DNA of 13,750 bases, taken from assembly GCA_023228295.1 (NCBI GenBank), contig JALOBP010000083.1, positions 1-13,750 on the forward strand, given 5' to 3'. Both the position numbers and the translations under genes were made by a program. Positions 7,308 to 13,428 of the stretch are shown piece by piece (position 1 is the first letter of the stretch; each line of letters opens with the position of its first letter). The notes under the pieces were generated by a model. The model saw only the letters and a list, made by a program, of their open reading frames with translations. It was not told the DNA's origin and made no database searches. Source of the DNA: Methanoregula sp. Lineage in GTDB: Archaea > Halobacteriota > Methanomicrobia > Methanomicrobiales > Methanospirillaceae.

Positions 7308-7681
7308 CGATCGTGGATACCTGTTATCTCATCGATTTGATGAAAGGGGATCCGGATGCAGAAGAGATTACAAAAATCCATAACCCGCTCAGGACAACCT
7401 CCATCAGCAGCGCGGAATTCCTTTACGGGGCAAAGAAGAGCCAGAAAAAGAATGCCTGCGACCTGTCGGAAAAATTCCTCCGGTTTTTCCCGGTCCTCCC
7501 GTTCGATGCAGAGTCTGCGGTCATCTATGCAGATATCGCCCACGCACTGTCCGGACATGGCCGGCACATCTCAACCTTCGATGAGCTAATCGCGTCAATC
7601 GCGCTCCGCCATGATGAACCGCTCGTAACGCGGGACCGGCATTTCTCTACAATCGACGGATTGGAAATTATCTCCTACTAA
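7304..7681 (+). CDS. vapC: VapC-type PIN-domain ribonuclease toxin
   Basis: A 125-residue PIN-domain toxin that cleaves RNA with Mg2+/Mn2+; the target is unknown. Acidic active-site residues are all present: Asp5 (IVDTCYLIDL), Glu38 (SSAEFLYG), Asp93 (STFDELIAS) and Asp111 (VTRDRHF). The length is normal and the frame is complete, so this module looks functional. The start is TTG at 7304, overlapping the antitoxin stop; starting there puts the first catalytic Asp at the standard place near the N-terminus, and no upstream start is better placed. There is a weak GGAAGG upstream. Of the three toxin-antitoxin modules in the window this is the only one with an intact toxin. Confidence 0.9.
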   Translation: MTIVDTCYLIDLMKGDPDAEEITKIHNPLRTTSISSAEFLYGAKKSQKKNACDLSEKFLRFFPVLPFDAESAVIYADIAHALSGHGRHISTFDELIASIALRHDEPLVTRDRHFSTIDGLEIISY

Positions 7682-7710
7682 CCACCATTTTAAAATAAAA
7701 TCGACTTGAT

Positions 7711-7740
7711 CCGCCGCGGGGGCGCCCCGTCCAGGGGGGG
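7711..7740. repeat. GC-rich element shared with the 5964-5994 palindrome
   Basis: CCGCCGCGGGGGCGCCCC (7711-7728) resembles the reverse complement of the right arm and loop at 5978-5994, apart from one extra G, and is followed by a G run. It lies in the 137-base gap between vapC and the small membrane-protein gene. It may be a fragment of a dispersed intergenic repeat. Confidence 0.4.
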
Positions 7741-7818
7741 TGATCATTGATTTGGAGAAGTTCACAGAACAGGATCGCCGGAGAAAATTTCGCCGTCACC
7801 CCCAAAAAGGGTTATATC

Positions 7819-8196
7819 TCACTCCCACTTCTTGGACGCGGAAACCGTGAGCATGATAACCCCGAATACCACAAGGCCGACCGGGATCCCGAGCAGGTCT
7901 GAATACATGCGGCTCAGCGTAGTCCCGATATACCAGGACGCTGCCAGTGCTATTACGGTGAGGAGGAGCCCGAGAAATATATCGCTCACTACGGTCGAAC
8001 GGATGAAGAGGAGCGGGTGGGGAATTGCCCATTGCCGCTTTGTCGCAACGACCCAGAGGAGAAAGAACAAAACGATTGCAAAAAGCACCGCATCCCACCG
8101 GCCGGTAACAGGCTGCACCAGTACTGCAAGGAGCAATGCGATGATGAAGGAGAGTATTACCAGGAGAAAACCTGGGACCGGCTCTTTTGCTGCCAT
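7819..8196 (-). CDS. small four-helix membrane protein of unknown function
   Basis: A 125-residue protein with four hydrophobic segments: FLLVILSFIIALLLAVLV, then one beginning WDAVLFAIVLFFLL, then VVSDIFLGLLLTVIALAASW, and a last one around GIPVGLVVFGVIMLTV. It has a short Lys-containing N-terminus and a charged C-terminus (SASKKWE). I do not recognise the family. I chose the ATG at 8196 over an upstream ATG at 8235 because a TATA-like AATATTTATC (8221-8230) sits 29 bases before 8196. That predicts a leaderless transcript, and the longer form would begin upstream of the promoter. It stands alone between vapBC and the TPR gene. Confidence 0.65.
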   Translation of the reverse strand: MAAKEPVPGFLLVILSFIIALLLAVLVQPVTGRWDAVLFAIVLFFLLWVVATKRQWAIPHPLLFIRSTVVSDIFLGLLLTVIALAASWYIGTTLSRMYSDLLGIPVGLVVFGVIMLTVSASKKWE

Positions 8197-8220
8197 ATAT
8201 GACAATGATCGGGAAATCCA

Positions 8221-8230
8221 GATAAATATT
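8221..8230 (-). promoter_or_regulatory. TATA-like box of the four-helix membrane protein gene
   Basis: AATATTTATC on the minus strand, centred about 29 bases from the ATG at 8196. It decides the start: the longer ATG at 8235 lies upstream of it. Confidence 0.5.
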
Positions 8231-8363
8231 CCCAAAATCGGGATTATCCAAAGTCAGCGGGAGGAAGATTACCGGGAACAGGTCACAATCTCAATTCCCG
8301 CGTACTTTGCAATCCCGGAAAAGTCCGAATCTGCGGTGATGATAGTCCCCGTGATCGGAGGTG

Positions 8364-9341
8364 TCAGGACCGGGCTTTTTTGCCAGCCGGCTTTTTGCGG
8401 AAGGTTGCGTGGATCCGTCTCACCCACATCAGGGCGCCTTCGGTGCCCGCCCATACCCGTGCGTTGTCAGCCAGGTATGCCACCGCTTCGTTATTGTCGC
8501 CTAATCCCATGTAATCGGGAAGGTGCGACGGGAGTCTCTTCTTTCCGGTGAGGTAGAGCGGGACGAAACGGTTCTGTTCGAATGCCGCAACAAGGCACGC
8601 GTCCGCTTCCGGGGTCCGGCCCTCCAGCTGGAATTTCATGAGTGCACGGGTGTAGAGCCAGAACGCCGAACAGCCTTCAGGATACTCGTCCAGCAGCTTT
8701 TGCAGTTCTTCCATCCTCCCCACCTCCAGCAGGCAGCCGGCAAGTTCATACCGGACTCCCTGGTTGTCGCCGGGGTTGAGCCGGAGCAGGTCCTGCATGT
8801 GGGCAATCGCTTCATCCCGCTTTCCGTCAAGGTACAGGAGATGGGCAAGATCGAACCGGGCCCGCATGTAAGGGCGGGTTTCTAAGATCCCCCAGAAATT
8901 CCCGGTCTCTTCCTCAAACATCTTCTTTCCCAGCGCCCGCTCGCCGGCCCGGACGCCATCATCAAGGAAACGGATTGCTTCCGAAAGACTGGTAGCCGCT
9001 TCATGAGAGAGGAGCACGTACGCATCTGCGCAGTCCCCTGATACTTCCAGCGCCTTGAAGGCGAGATCTATCCGCGCCTGTCCATTCGCTTCCCAGGCAT
9101 CGTACATGATGTCCTGCGCTTTCTCGAGCGGGGTTGTGCCGGTCTTCGTCGTCTGGTCGAAATCCCCGGCAGCAAGCTTTGCCTGGAGGAATGCGTCCAC
9201 ATCTTCGGTGCTCGAAAAATCTTTTCCCTCCAGTGCTTCCCTTATCGCTGCAAAGATTCTCTCGTTCGACCGCATATCGGGAACACGGGCCGGATCCGGC
9301 TCGGTTTTTCGCCCGCTCCCTTTTTTTGGATGTTGTACCAT
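8364..9341 (-). CDS. ST7-like tetratricopeptide-repeat protein
   Basis: A 325-residue soluble protein of the conserved prokaryotic TPR group related to eukaryotic ST7. Recognisable family segments are PLEKAQDIMYDAWE (71-84), KALEVSGDCADAYVLLSHEA (96-115), RAGERALGKKMFEEETGNFW (131-150), ETRPYMRAR (154-162) and LLRLNPGDNQGVRYEL (185-200). The middle reads as helical repeats; the C-terminus is Lys-rich. It presumably acts as a protein-binding scaffold, but the partner is unknown. I chose the ATG at 9341 because GGAGGTG lies 9 bases upstream; two start codons a few residues further up (9359, and TTG at 9362) have no such site. The first 22 or so residues are basic and probably disordered. Confidence 0.8.
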   Translation of the reverse strand: MVQHPKKGSGRKTEPDPARVPDMRSNERIFAAIREALEGKDFSSTEDVDAFLQAKLAAGDFDQTTKTGTTPLEKAQDIMYDAWEANGQARIDLAFKALEVSGDCADAYVLLSHEAATSLSEAIRFLDDGVRAGERALGKKMFEEETGNFWGILETRPYMRARFDLAHLLYLDGKRDEAIAHMQDLLRLNPGDNQGVRYELAGCLLEVGRMEELQKLLDEYPEGCSAFWLYTRALMKFQLEGRTPEADACLVAAFEQNRFVPLYLTGKKRLPSHLPDYMGLGDNNEAVAYLADNARVWAGTEGALMWVRRIHATFRKKPAGKKARS

Positions 9342-9462
9342 GGATCGTGACACCTCCATCAAAACCGGAATGAACGCTCATGAACCGAACGGGTGATTTT
9401 GCAAACGAACTTTTGTCATCTTTGCGGCAGCCGTCACCACCATGAACGCTTCAGACCGGTAT

Positions 9463-9813
9463 TTATTTTTTCAGGATCATCTGGTCCGGCCTTCCGGCAG
9501 GCTTTTTGGTTTGTGCACGCCCGGGTTTTCCGGACCGTGCTTTGCCTGCTTTCGGGGCCGGGGCCTTTTGGATCCTCTCCGGCTCATCCTCATCGAAATC
9601 ATCGTCAAACGGGAAGGGGAGATCGTCCATGACGTCGATGATACCCACCATCGTTCTCATCACGCCGAGTTTCTCATTGACCGCAAGAGCGCAGAGGTTC
9701 CCGTTGAGGCCAATCATATCCCCATCGGCGATATCTTCAGGATTGAACCCGGTCATCCACATCGGGCAGTCTTCTTCAGCACATTTCTTGGTAAGATCGC
9801 GCCAGCACAGCAT
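9463..9813 (-). CDS. hypothetical protein with N-terminal cysteines and basic tail
   Basis: A 116-residue protein I do not recognise. The N-terminal half is compact with Cys3, Cys11, Cys16 and Cys41 (CWRDLTKKCAEEDCPMW, then GLNGNLCAL), which could bind metal. Next comes an acidic patch (DDDFDEDEPE) and a tail rich in Lys, Ala, Pro and Arg that is probably disordered and could bind nucleic acid. Start support: a TATA-like AAATTATCTT (9838-9847) lies about 29 bases before the ATG at 9813, with no Shine-Dalgarno site, giving a leaderless start as for several neighbours. It lies 121 bases upstream of the ST7-like gene in the same direction and is divergent from the short TPR gene. A real gene seems likely from the promoter and the balanced composition. 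Confidence 0.6.
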   Translation of the reverse strand: MLCWRDLTKKCAEEDCPMWMTGFNPEDIADGDMIGLNGNLCALAVNEKLGVMRTMVGIIDVMDDLPFPFDDDFDEDEPERIQKAPAPKAGKARSGKPGRAQTKKPAGRPDQMILKK

Positions 9814-9837
9814 ATGCTGAATAATTTGTTGCAGTCA

Positions 9838-9847
9838 AGATAATTTC
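9838..9847 (-). promoter_or_regulatory. TATA-like box of the Cys-containing hypothetical gene
   Basis: AAATTATCTT on the minus strand, centred 29 bases from the ATG at 9813. Confidence 0.4.
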
Positions 9848-9968
9848 TCTGATCCGTTCCGTATGCACCGGCCCTGTGGCGGCAGCAGTATGATCTTTTT
9901 TACCAGACAATCCATAGCTTCACCCGTTGCCATAATCTTCATCATCTCTTCAGGGAAATGTGAGAAAT

Positions 9969-10388
9969 ATGCGGGATACAGGTGAGCGGTTCTCAGAAGC
10001 TGTCGATCTTGCAGAACTCGGCCGGTACGAGGAGGCGCTCGTGCGGTTCCGGGCACTTCTGAAAACCGATTCGAACAATGCCGCGATCTGGAACCACATC
10101 GGGATCATACGATTCCGGCAGGGGGAGTATCGCGACGCCCTCAACGCGTTCGGGCAGGCAGCCGATATCGATCCTGCCGGTACCAGCGCACGTTTCAACA
10201 AAAGTCTGGCGCTTGTTCGTCTTGGAAATGATACCGGAGCGCTTCGCGCTCTCGATAAGGTTCTGGCGGTGAGTCCATACGATCACGAAGCACTCTCCCA
10301 GCGGGCCCTGATTGTCGCGAGACTGGCACGGGCGGGTGAAGAGAAGAGGCCCGACCCGGGACCGGTGCAGACTCACCTGAGGGTGTGA
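9969..10388 (+). CDS. short TPR protein
   Basis: A 139-residue soluble protein made of about three tetratricopeptide repeats, at roughly residues 5-38, 39-72 and 73-106. The repeat consensus is plain in GRYEEALVRFRALLKTDSNN, then NHIGIIRFRQGEYRDALNAF, then NKSLALVRLGNDTGALRALD. The remaining C-terminus is polar. TPRs bind peptides or proteins; the partner is unknown. Start choice: ATG at 9969 is preceded by GTGA 5 bases upstream; a GTG at 9960 would add three residues and cannot be excluded. A T8 run follows 22 bases past the stop. The gene is monocistronic and divergent from the Cys-containing hypothetical. Confidence 0.8.
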   Translation: MRDTGERFSEAVDLAELGRYEEALVRFRALLKTDSNNAAIWNHIGIIRFRQGEYRDALNAFGQAADIDPAGTSARFNKSLALVRLGNDTGALRALDKVLAVSPYDHEALSQRALIVARLARAGEEKRPDPGPVQTHLRV

Positions 10389-10409
10389 GGCGGGGGTGAG
10401 GGGCGTGGC

Positions 10410-10417
10410 TTTTTTTT
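10410..10417 (+). terminator. oligo-T terminator of the short TPR gene
   Basis: Eight T in a row, 22 bases after the stop codon, preceded by a G-rich stretch. This is the longest T run on the coding strand near any stop in the window and is a good archaeal terminator candidate. Confidence 0.55.
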
Positions 10418-10490
10418 CAAAACGGGCTGTTTCCATTGCGGGCTTGCACAAAAACGATATCTTTTACATCCAATCCCCTCTCCGGAAACT

Positions 10491-10500
10491 GTAAATTATC
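10491..10500 (+). promoter_or_regulatory. TATA-like box of the antitoxin/relE module
   Basis: GTAAATTATC centred about 23-25 bases before the ATGATG at 10518-10523; no Shine-Dalgarno site, so a leaderless start is likely. Confidence 0.4.
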
Positions 10501-10517
10501 CCAATACCAAATATCCT

Positions 10518-10727
10518 ATGATGACCGGACAGGAATGCGCAACCAAGCGGATCCCCGTATCCCCCAGCACATGGGAAACTGTCCACCATCTCAGAAAGCC
10601 GGGAGAAACCTACGACGACGTCATCAGGAATCTCATCCGGATAGATTCCGAGGTTCGGCTGATTGAAGAGACTGAGCGGATCAGGAAACGGGGCAGGTAC
10701 GTCCCGCTCTCGGGGATTAGCAAGTGA
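10518..10727 (+). CDS. antitoxin-like protein (DUF7557/VapB-like)
   Basis: A 69-residue protein with the pattern of small archaeal antitoxins: KRIPVSPSTWETVHHLRKPG (residues 10-29) followed by ETYDDVIRNLIRID (30-43) and a charged tail. It would bind DNA through the N-terminal part and the toxin through the C-terminal part (family inference). The start is the first of two adjacent ATG codons, at the right distance from a TATA-like box. The stop overlaps the relE-like GTG start by 4 bases (GTGA), the normal coupling of such pairs. The toxin downstream is broken, so this is now an orphan antitoxin unless it controls other modules. Confidence 0.72.
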   Translation: MMTGQECATKRIPVSPSTWETVHHLRKPGETYDDVIRNLIRIDSEVRLIEETERIRKRGRYVPLSGISK

Positions 10728-11009
10728 CGTTTGAGGTCCGCATCGATATCGATGCGATAGGATTTGTCAATTCACAAAAACAACAAGAGCAGAAGAATTA
10801 GTGAAATCCACCTGAAATCTTGAGTGGATGATCCATTCCCGGGAAAAGGGAGTGACAAGGAACTCTTAAACCTCCGGCCGGGAGTGAAAGTTTACCGGCT
10901 CCATATCGGACGTTCATTCACCGCCTTTTATGAAATTGAGGGAAAAACTGTCTTCGTCAACGAGATCATGACAATTGAGCAGGTCCATAAAAAGTATAAA
11001 GGGCTTTAA
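10724..11009 (+). pseudogene. broken RelE/ParE-type toxin
   Basis: Starting at GTG 10724 the frame reads MTFEVRIDIDAIGFVNSQKQ, the usual start of a RelE-like toxin, and stops at TAG after 26 residues (about 10802). Shifting by one base near 10785-10797 continues the family pattern as RRISEIHLKS, which then meets TGA at 10821-10823. The same frame goes on as VDDPFPGKGSDKELLNLRPG, then VYRLHIGRSFTAFYEIEGKT and VNEIMTIEQVHKKYKGL to TAA at 11009. Together these parts cover a whole toxin of about 90 residues, so there are two lesions: a one-base indel and a nonsense codon. A GTG at 10824 could in principle start the C-terminal 61 residues, but that would lack the first helices. The original gene overlapped the antitoxin stop by 4 bases. 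Confidence 0.85.
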
Positions 11010-11300
11010 TCATTATCCGGCCTGCCCTTTTCACTCAACAGAATCTCCCCGTGTGCCAACGATCACCCGGTTCCCCGGACGGGTGTGGATGGGTCGATCC
11101 CCATGAGGATTATCCGGATGGATTCTCCGAATCTGATATTTGTTGCCCGAGTATTTTACCGGAGAGATTGATGGTGTGAAAATGGCCGGGGAGACGTGTC
11201 GGAGAGGGACGGGACCGGCAGCGGCTGCCTGTGATGATCGGATCTTCCGTCGTGAGTGATCTCCGCTCCTTCTGTACCGGGATCTCAGGGGGGCCCCGTA

Positions 11301-11594
11301 AGGGGTGGAGTCAACGGAGGCGGTTTTGGCCACCGATTGCCTGTTTTTCCGGACCGGATGACACTGTTTCGCAAAAATTTGACACCATTGTTTGGAGAGG
11401 GGGCCATTTCAATCTCCGATTGGCTGGGAGCAACTGTTTGCTCGCCCGGGATTGGCGGGCTGCTGCACTCTTACAGCAGAGGATCTCCTGAATCGCCATA
11501 CAGGAGTATAGTCGGGGGGGAGTGGAGCCGGAACACTCAGTGGGGCCTGAGTCCGGGATCTCCGGGAAATACCCTCCCGACCGCCGAGCCTGGG
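11301..11594. repeat. tandem repeat unit 1 (about 294 bases)
   Basis: First unit. Its first 176 bases (11301-11476) align without gaps to 11595-11770; I count 25 mismatches by hand, about 86% identity. The remaining part is weaker but includes matching segments such as the GGGAAATACCCTCCCGACC block (11564-11582) against its partner at 11855-11873. The last 33 bases of the strong part, from GCCCGGGATTGG to CTTACAG, are identical in both units. Confidence 0.85.
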
Positions 11595-11890
11595 AGGGGT
11601 GGAGTCAATGGAGGCTGTTTTGGCCCCCGATTACCCCTTTTTCCGGACCAAATGACACTGTTTCGCGAAAATTTGACACTGTTGTTTGAAGAAACGCCTG
11701 TTTCTGTCTCCGATTGGCGGGGATCAACCGTTTGATGGCCCGGGATTGGCGGGCTGCTGCACTCTTACAGGGGCCGTTCTCATGAAAAGCAATACAGGGG
11801 TAAAGCCGGGAGGAGGGTTCAGATGGCCCAGTCTGGCAGAAGTCCTGGAGCTTCGGGAAACACCCTCCCGACCGGGGGTCTGGGGGGTGG
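11595..11890. repeat. tandem repeat unit 2 (about 294 bases)
   Basis: Second unit, directly adjoining the first. Mismatches between the units are spread nearly evenly over the three codon positions (about 10, 8 and 7), which argues against selection on an encoded protein. A degenerate beginning of a third unit (GGGGTGGTC) follows near 11884. Confidence 0.8.
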
Positions 11891-12072
11891 TCGAAATCGG
11901 GCTCGATACCGGGTTTGGGGATCGGCACAGTTTCGGGTTCGGGTTTGTTAACGTGGTAAAGAAATTACCGGCGTGCCCGCCGTTTCCTAATCAATGCGAT
12001 AGATGGAATTATCATGAATAAAGGATAAGATATTGATAACCAACTACGGTTTGACCAGAACGGTGACGACCT

Positions 12073-12336
12073 ATGATTAAAATGAATTTTGATATGATCG
12101 TCTTTAAAGAAGGGGAGACGTACGTTGCGTATTGCCCGGAACTGGATCTTTCGAGTTGCGGCAATTCCGTTGAGCATGCAAAGAAGATGCTCAGGACGGC
12201 TATCCGGTTGTTTCTTGAAGAAGCCGAAAAAATGGGAACCCTTGAGGAGATCCTTTCTGAGATACACTACACCGTAAACCATGACGGCCGGTATGTACCT
12301 CCGAAAATTATCGCGGCAGAAGAAGTCAGCCTCTGA
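12073..12336 (+). CDS. hicB: HicB-family antitoxin
   Basis: An 87-residue HicB-like protein. The N-terminal fold shows the family pattern: FDMIVFKEGETYVAYCPELD (residues 6-25) then LSSCGNSVEHAKKMLRTAIR (26-45), a partly degraded RNase-H-like fold that binds the HicA toxin. The C-terminal part is short and has no obvious extra DNA-binding domain. The ATG at 12073 has a GGTGA site 6 bases upstream, giving strong start support. AT-rich DNA near 12018-12040 could hold the promoter. hicA follows after 3 bases, but is interrupted, so HicB may now be an orphan. Confidence 0.85.
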   Translation: MIKMNFDMIVFKEGETYVAYCPELDLSSCGNSVEHAKKMLRTAIRLFLEEAEKMGTLEEILSEIHYTVNHDGRYVPPKIIAAEEVSL

Positions 12337-12339
12337 TCG

Positions 12340-12570
12340 ATGCCAAAGATTCTTCCGGTCCCGGCAAAGCGGCTGCGCAAGGTCTTCGAGCGTGCCGGTT
12401 TTACCTGCCGGTGAATCGAAGGCGATCATTATGTCTTCTCCAAGCCCGGCATCAAACGCCCGCTGGTCATTCCGGACTGGGATGATGTTCCTGTTTTCAT
12501 TATCAAAAACAACCTGAAGTCTGCCGGGATTTCCCGGGAAGAGTATTTTTTGCTGCTTGAGGATGCGTGA
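12340..12570 (+). pseudogene. hicA: hicA toxin with a premature TGA
   Basis: From ATG 12340 the frame reads MPKILPVPAKRLRKVFERAG and FTCR, then TGA at 12412-12414 (codon 25). It continues in the same frame as IEGDHYVFSKPGIKRPLVIP, then IIKNNLKSAGISREEYFLLL, to a natural stop at 12568-12570. The total of 77 codons is a normal HicA-like mRNA interferase. The catalytic GDH His (codon 30) lies after the stop, so the truncated product would be inactive. A CGA to TGA transition would explain the lesion. Context is ordinary hicBA order with a 3-base gap. Selenocysteine is unlikely: the position is not catalytic, and Methanomicrobiales are not known to use it. A sequencing error or readthrough remains possible. 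Confidence 0.85.
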
Positions 12571-12747
12571 GGCCGGCGCAAACCGTTTCGCCAGTAGTTT
12601 GTCACCAGTTCGTGTTAGTATGCTGATCGTTGATATTTAATCCGCGGCCCGACGGTGAAATGATCTATTGATTCTATTGAGTGCGTTTCATTCACTTTCA
12701 CACCGCAGATCAGCAGATTTATGGTGCGGTGGATGGACAGATCAATT

Positions 12748-12757
12748 ACAATAAAAG
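12748..12757 (+). promoter_or_regulatory. TATA-like box of the exonuclease gene
   Basis: ACAATAAAAG, centred about 44 bases before the ATG at 12797. It implies a short leader of about 17 bases containing an AGGA. Weak support, in AT-rich DNA. Confidence 0.3.
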
Positions 12758-12796
12758 TGATGAGATTAATCCAATCACTTCAGGAAGATCCGCATT

Positions 12797-13365
12797 ATGT
12801 TGCTATTTTTAGATACAGAAACAAACGGACTTTCTGGGAAAAAAGTGCACTAAAAAACCGCCCATCAGACTGGCCTCGTTTGGTCGAGATGGCATGGATA
12901 GAATGTGAATCGGATGGCACAATTATTGCAGAATTTGAATCAGTCATACAACCGGATTCATTCACAATTTCCAGACAGGCATCTGCAATCCACGGCATTA
13001 CTACCCAAATTGCTCTGGAAGACGGTCTCCCTCTCATAACCGTGTTAAAAAAATTTCATGCAGCCCTGGATAATTGCGCTCTCATTATAGGGCATAATGT
13101 TGATTTTGATCTGAATGTAGTTGCTGCGGAATCTCTTCGGGCCGGGATTTCATCACGTCTTCAATTCCTCCAAAGAAAATGCACTATGAAATCTTCTGTC
13201 AGCCTTTGTAAACTGAAGCGAGGAACCGGATACAAATATCCCACACTTGCGGAACTCCATTTTTTTCTATTTGGCGAACCATTTCCTAAAAATCACCGGG
13301 CACTGAGTGACGCCCGTGCCTGCATGAAATGTTTCTTTGAATTGAAGAAACGAGGAATTTTCTGA
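12797..13365 (+). CDS. DEDDh-family 3'-5' exonuclease (DnaQ-like), frameshifted near its N-terminus
   Basis: An exonuclease of the DnaQ/RNase T fold that removes 3' nucleotides with two metal ions. Motif I is in the first frame, starting at ATG 12797: MLLFLDTETNGLSGKK, which then ends at TAA 12851-12853. The rest lies in the -1 frame from the A6 run (12839-12844): SALKNRPSDWPRLVEMAWIE, then GHNVDFDLNVVAA (motif II), and NHRALSDARA (motif III with the catalytic His and Asp), to TGA at 13365. One extra A would restore one continuous protein of about 190 residues. The long -1 open frame upstream (from 12721) encodes RYRNKR where the DTET motif should be, so it cannot be the true N-terminus. Whether this is decay, sequencing error or programmed -1 slippage is open. 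It is co-directional with cas3, 63 bases upstream of it. Confidence 0.82.
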
Positions 13366-13428
13366 GGAGAACCGATGATACTCTTTTCGTGTTTGAGGTA
13401 ATTCAAGAAACTACCGGGCTGATCAATC

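Larger units (their letters stand above)
11010..12072. other. non-coding region of about 1.06 kb with tandem repeats
   Basis: No convincing gene. Open frames in it are low-complexity, Ser/Arg/Gly/Pro-rich and follow the repeats. A hairpin with perfect 6-base arms lies at 11064-11085 (CACCCG/CGGGTG). From about 11301 to 11890 a degenerate tandem repeat with a unit of about 291-294 bases fills the region. The last 130 bases lead into the hicB promoter (AT-rich near 12018-12040). No RNA gene was recognised. Confidence 0.6.

Noticed and set aside
11031..11333. 100-codon minus-strand frame after the relE remnant
   Set aside because: Ser/Arg/Pro-rich translation without a domain, no promoter or ribosome site, and it runs into the repeat.
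11256..11735. 159-codon plus-strand frame and minus-strand frames across the repeats
   Set aside because: They follow the tandem repeat; differences between units are not biased to third positions and the second unit ends early. Low-complexity translation.
11301..11890. CRISPR array
   Set aside because: The repeats are about 294 bases long, degenerate and adjoining. There are no short identical repeats with unique spacers anywhere in the window.
12412..12414. TGA in hicA as selenocysteine
   Set aside because: The position is not catalytic in HicA, Methanomicrobiales are not known for selenocysteine, and I see no insertion element. A nonsense mutation is simpler.
11965..12429. 154-codon minus-strand frame
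   Set aside because: Antisense to hicB and the hicA remnant, both recognisable by family motifs.
12721..12796. Long-ORF start for the exonuclease at 12721
   Set aside because: This frame lacks the DTET metal-binding motif, which is in another frame from 12797; the 12721 N-terminus has no family resemblance.
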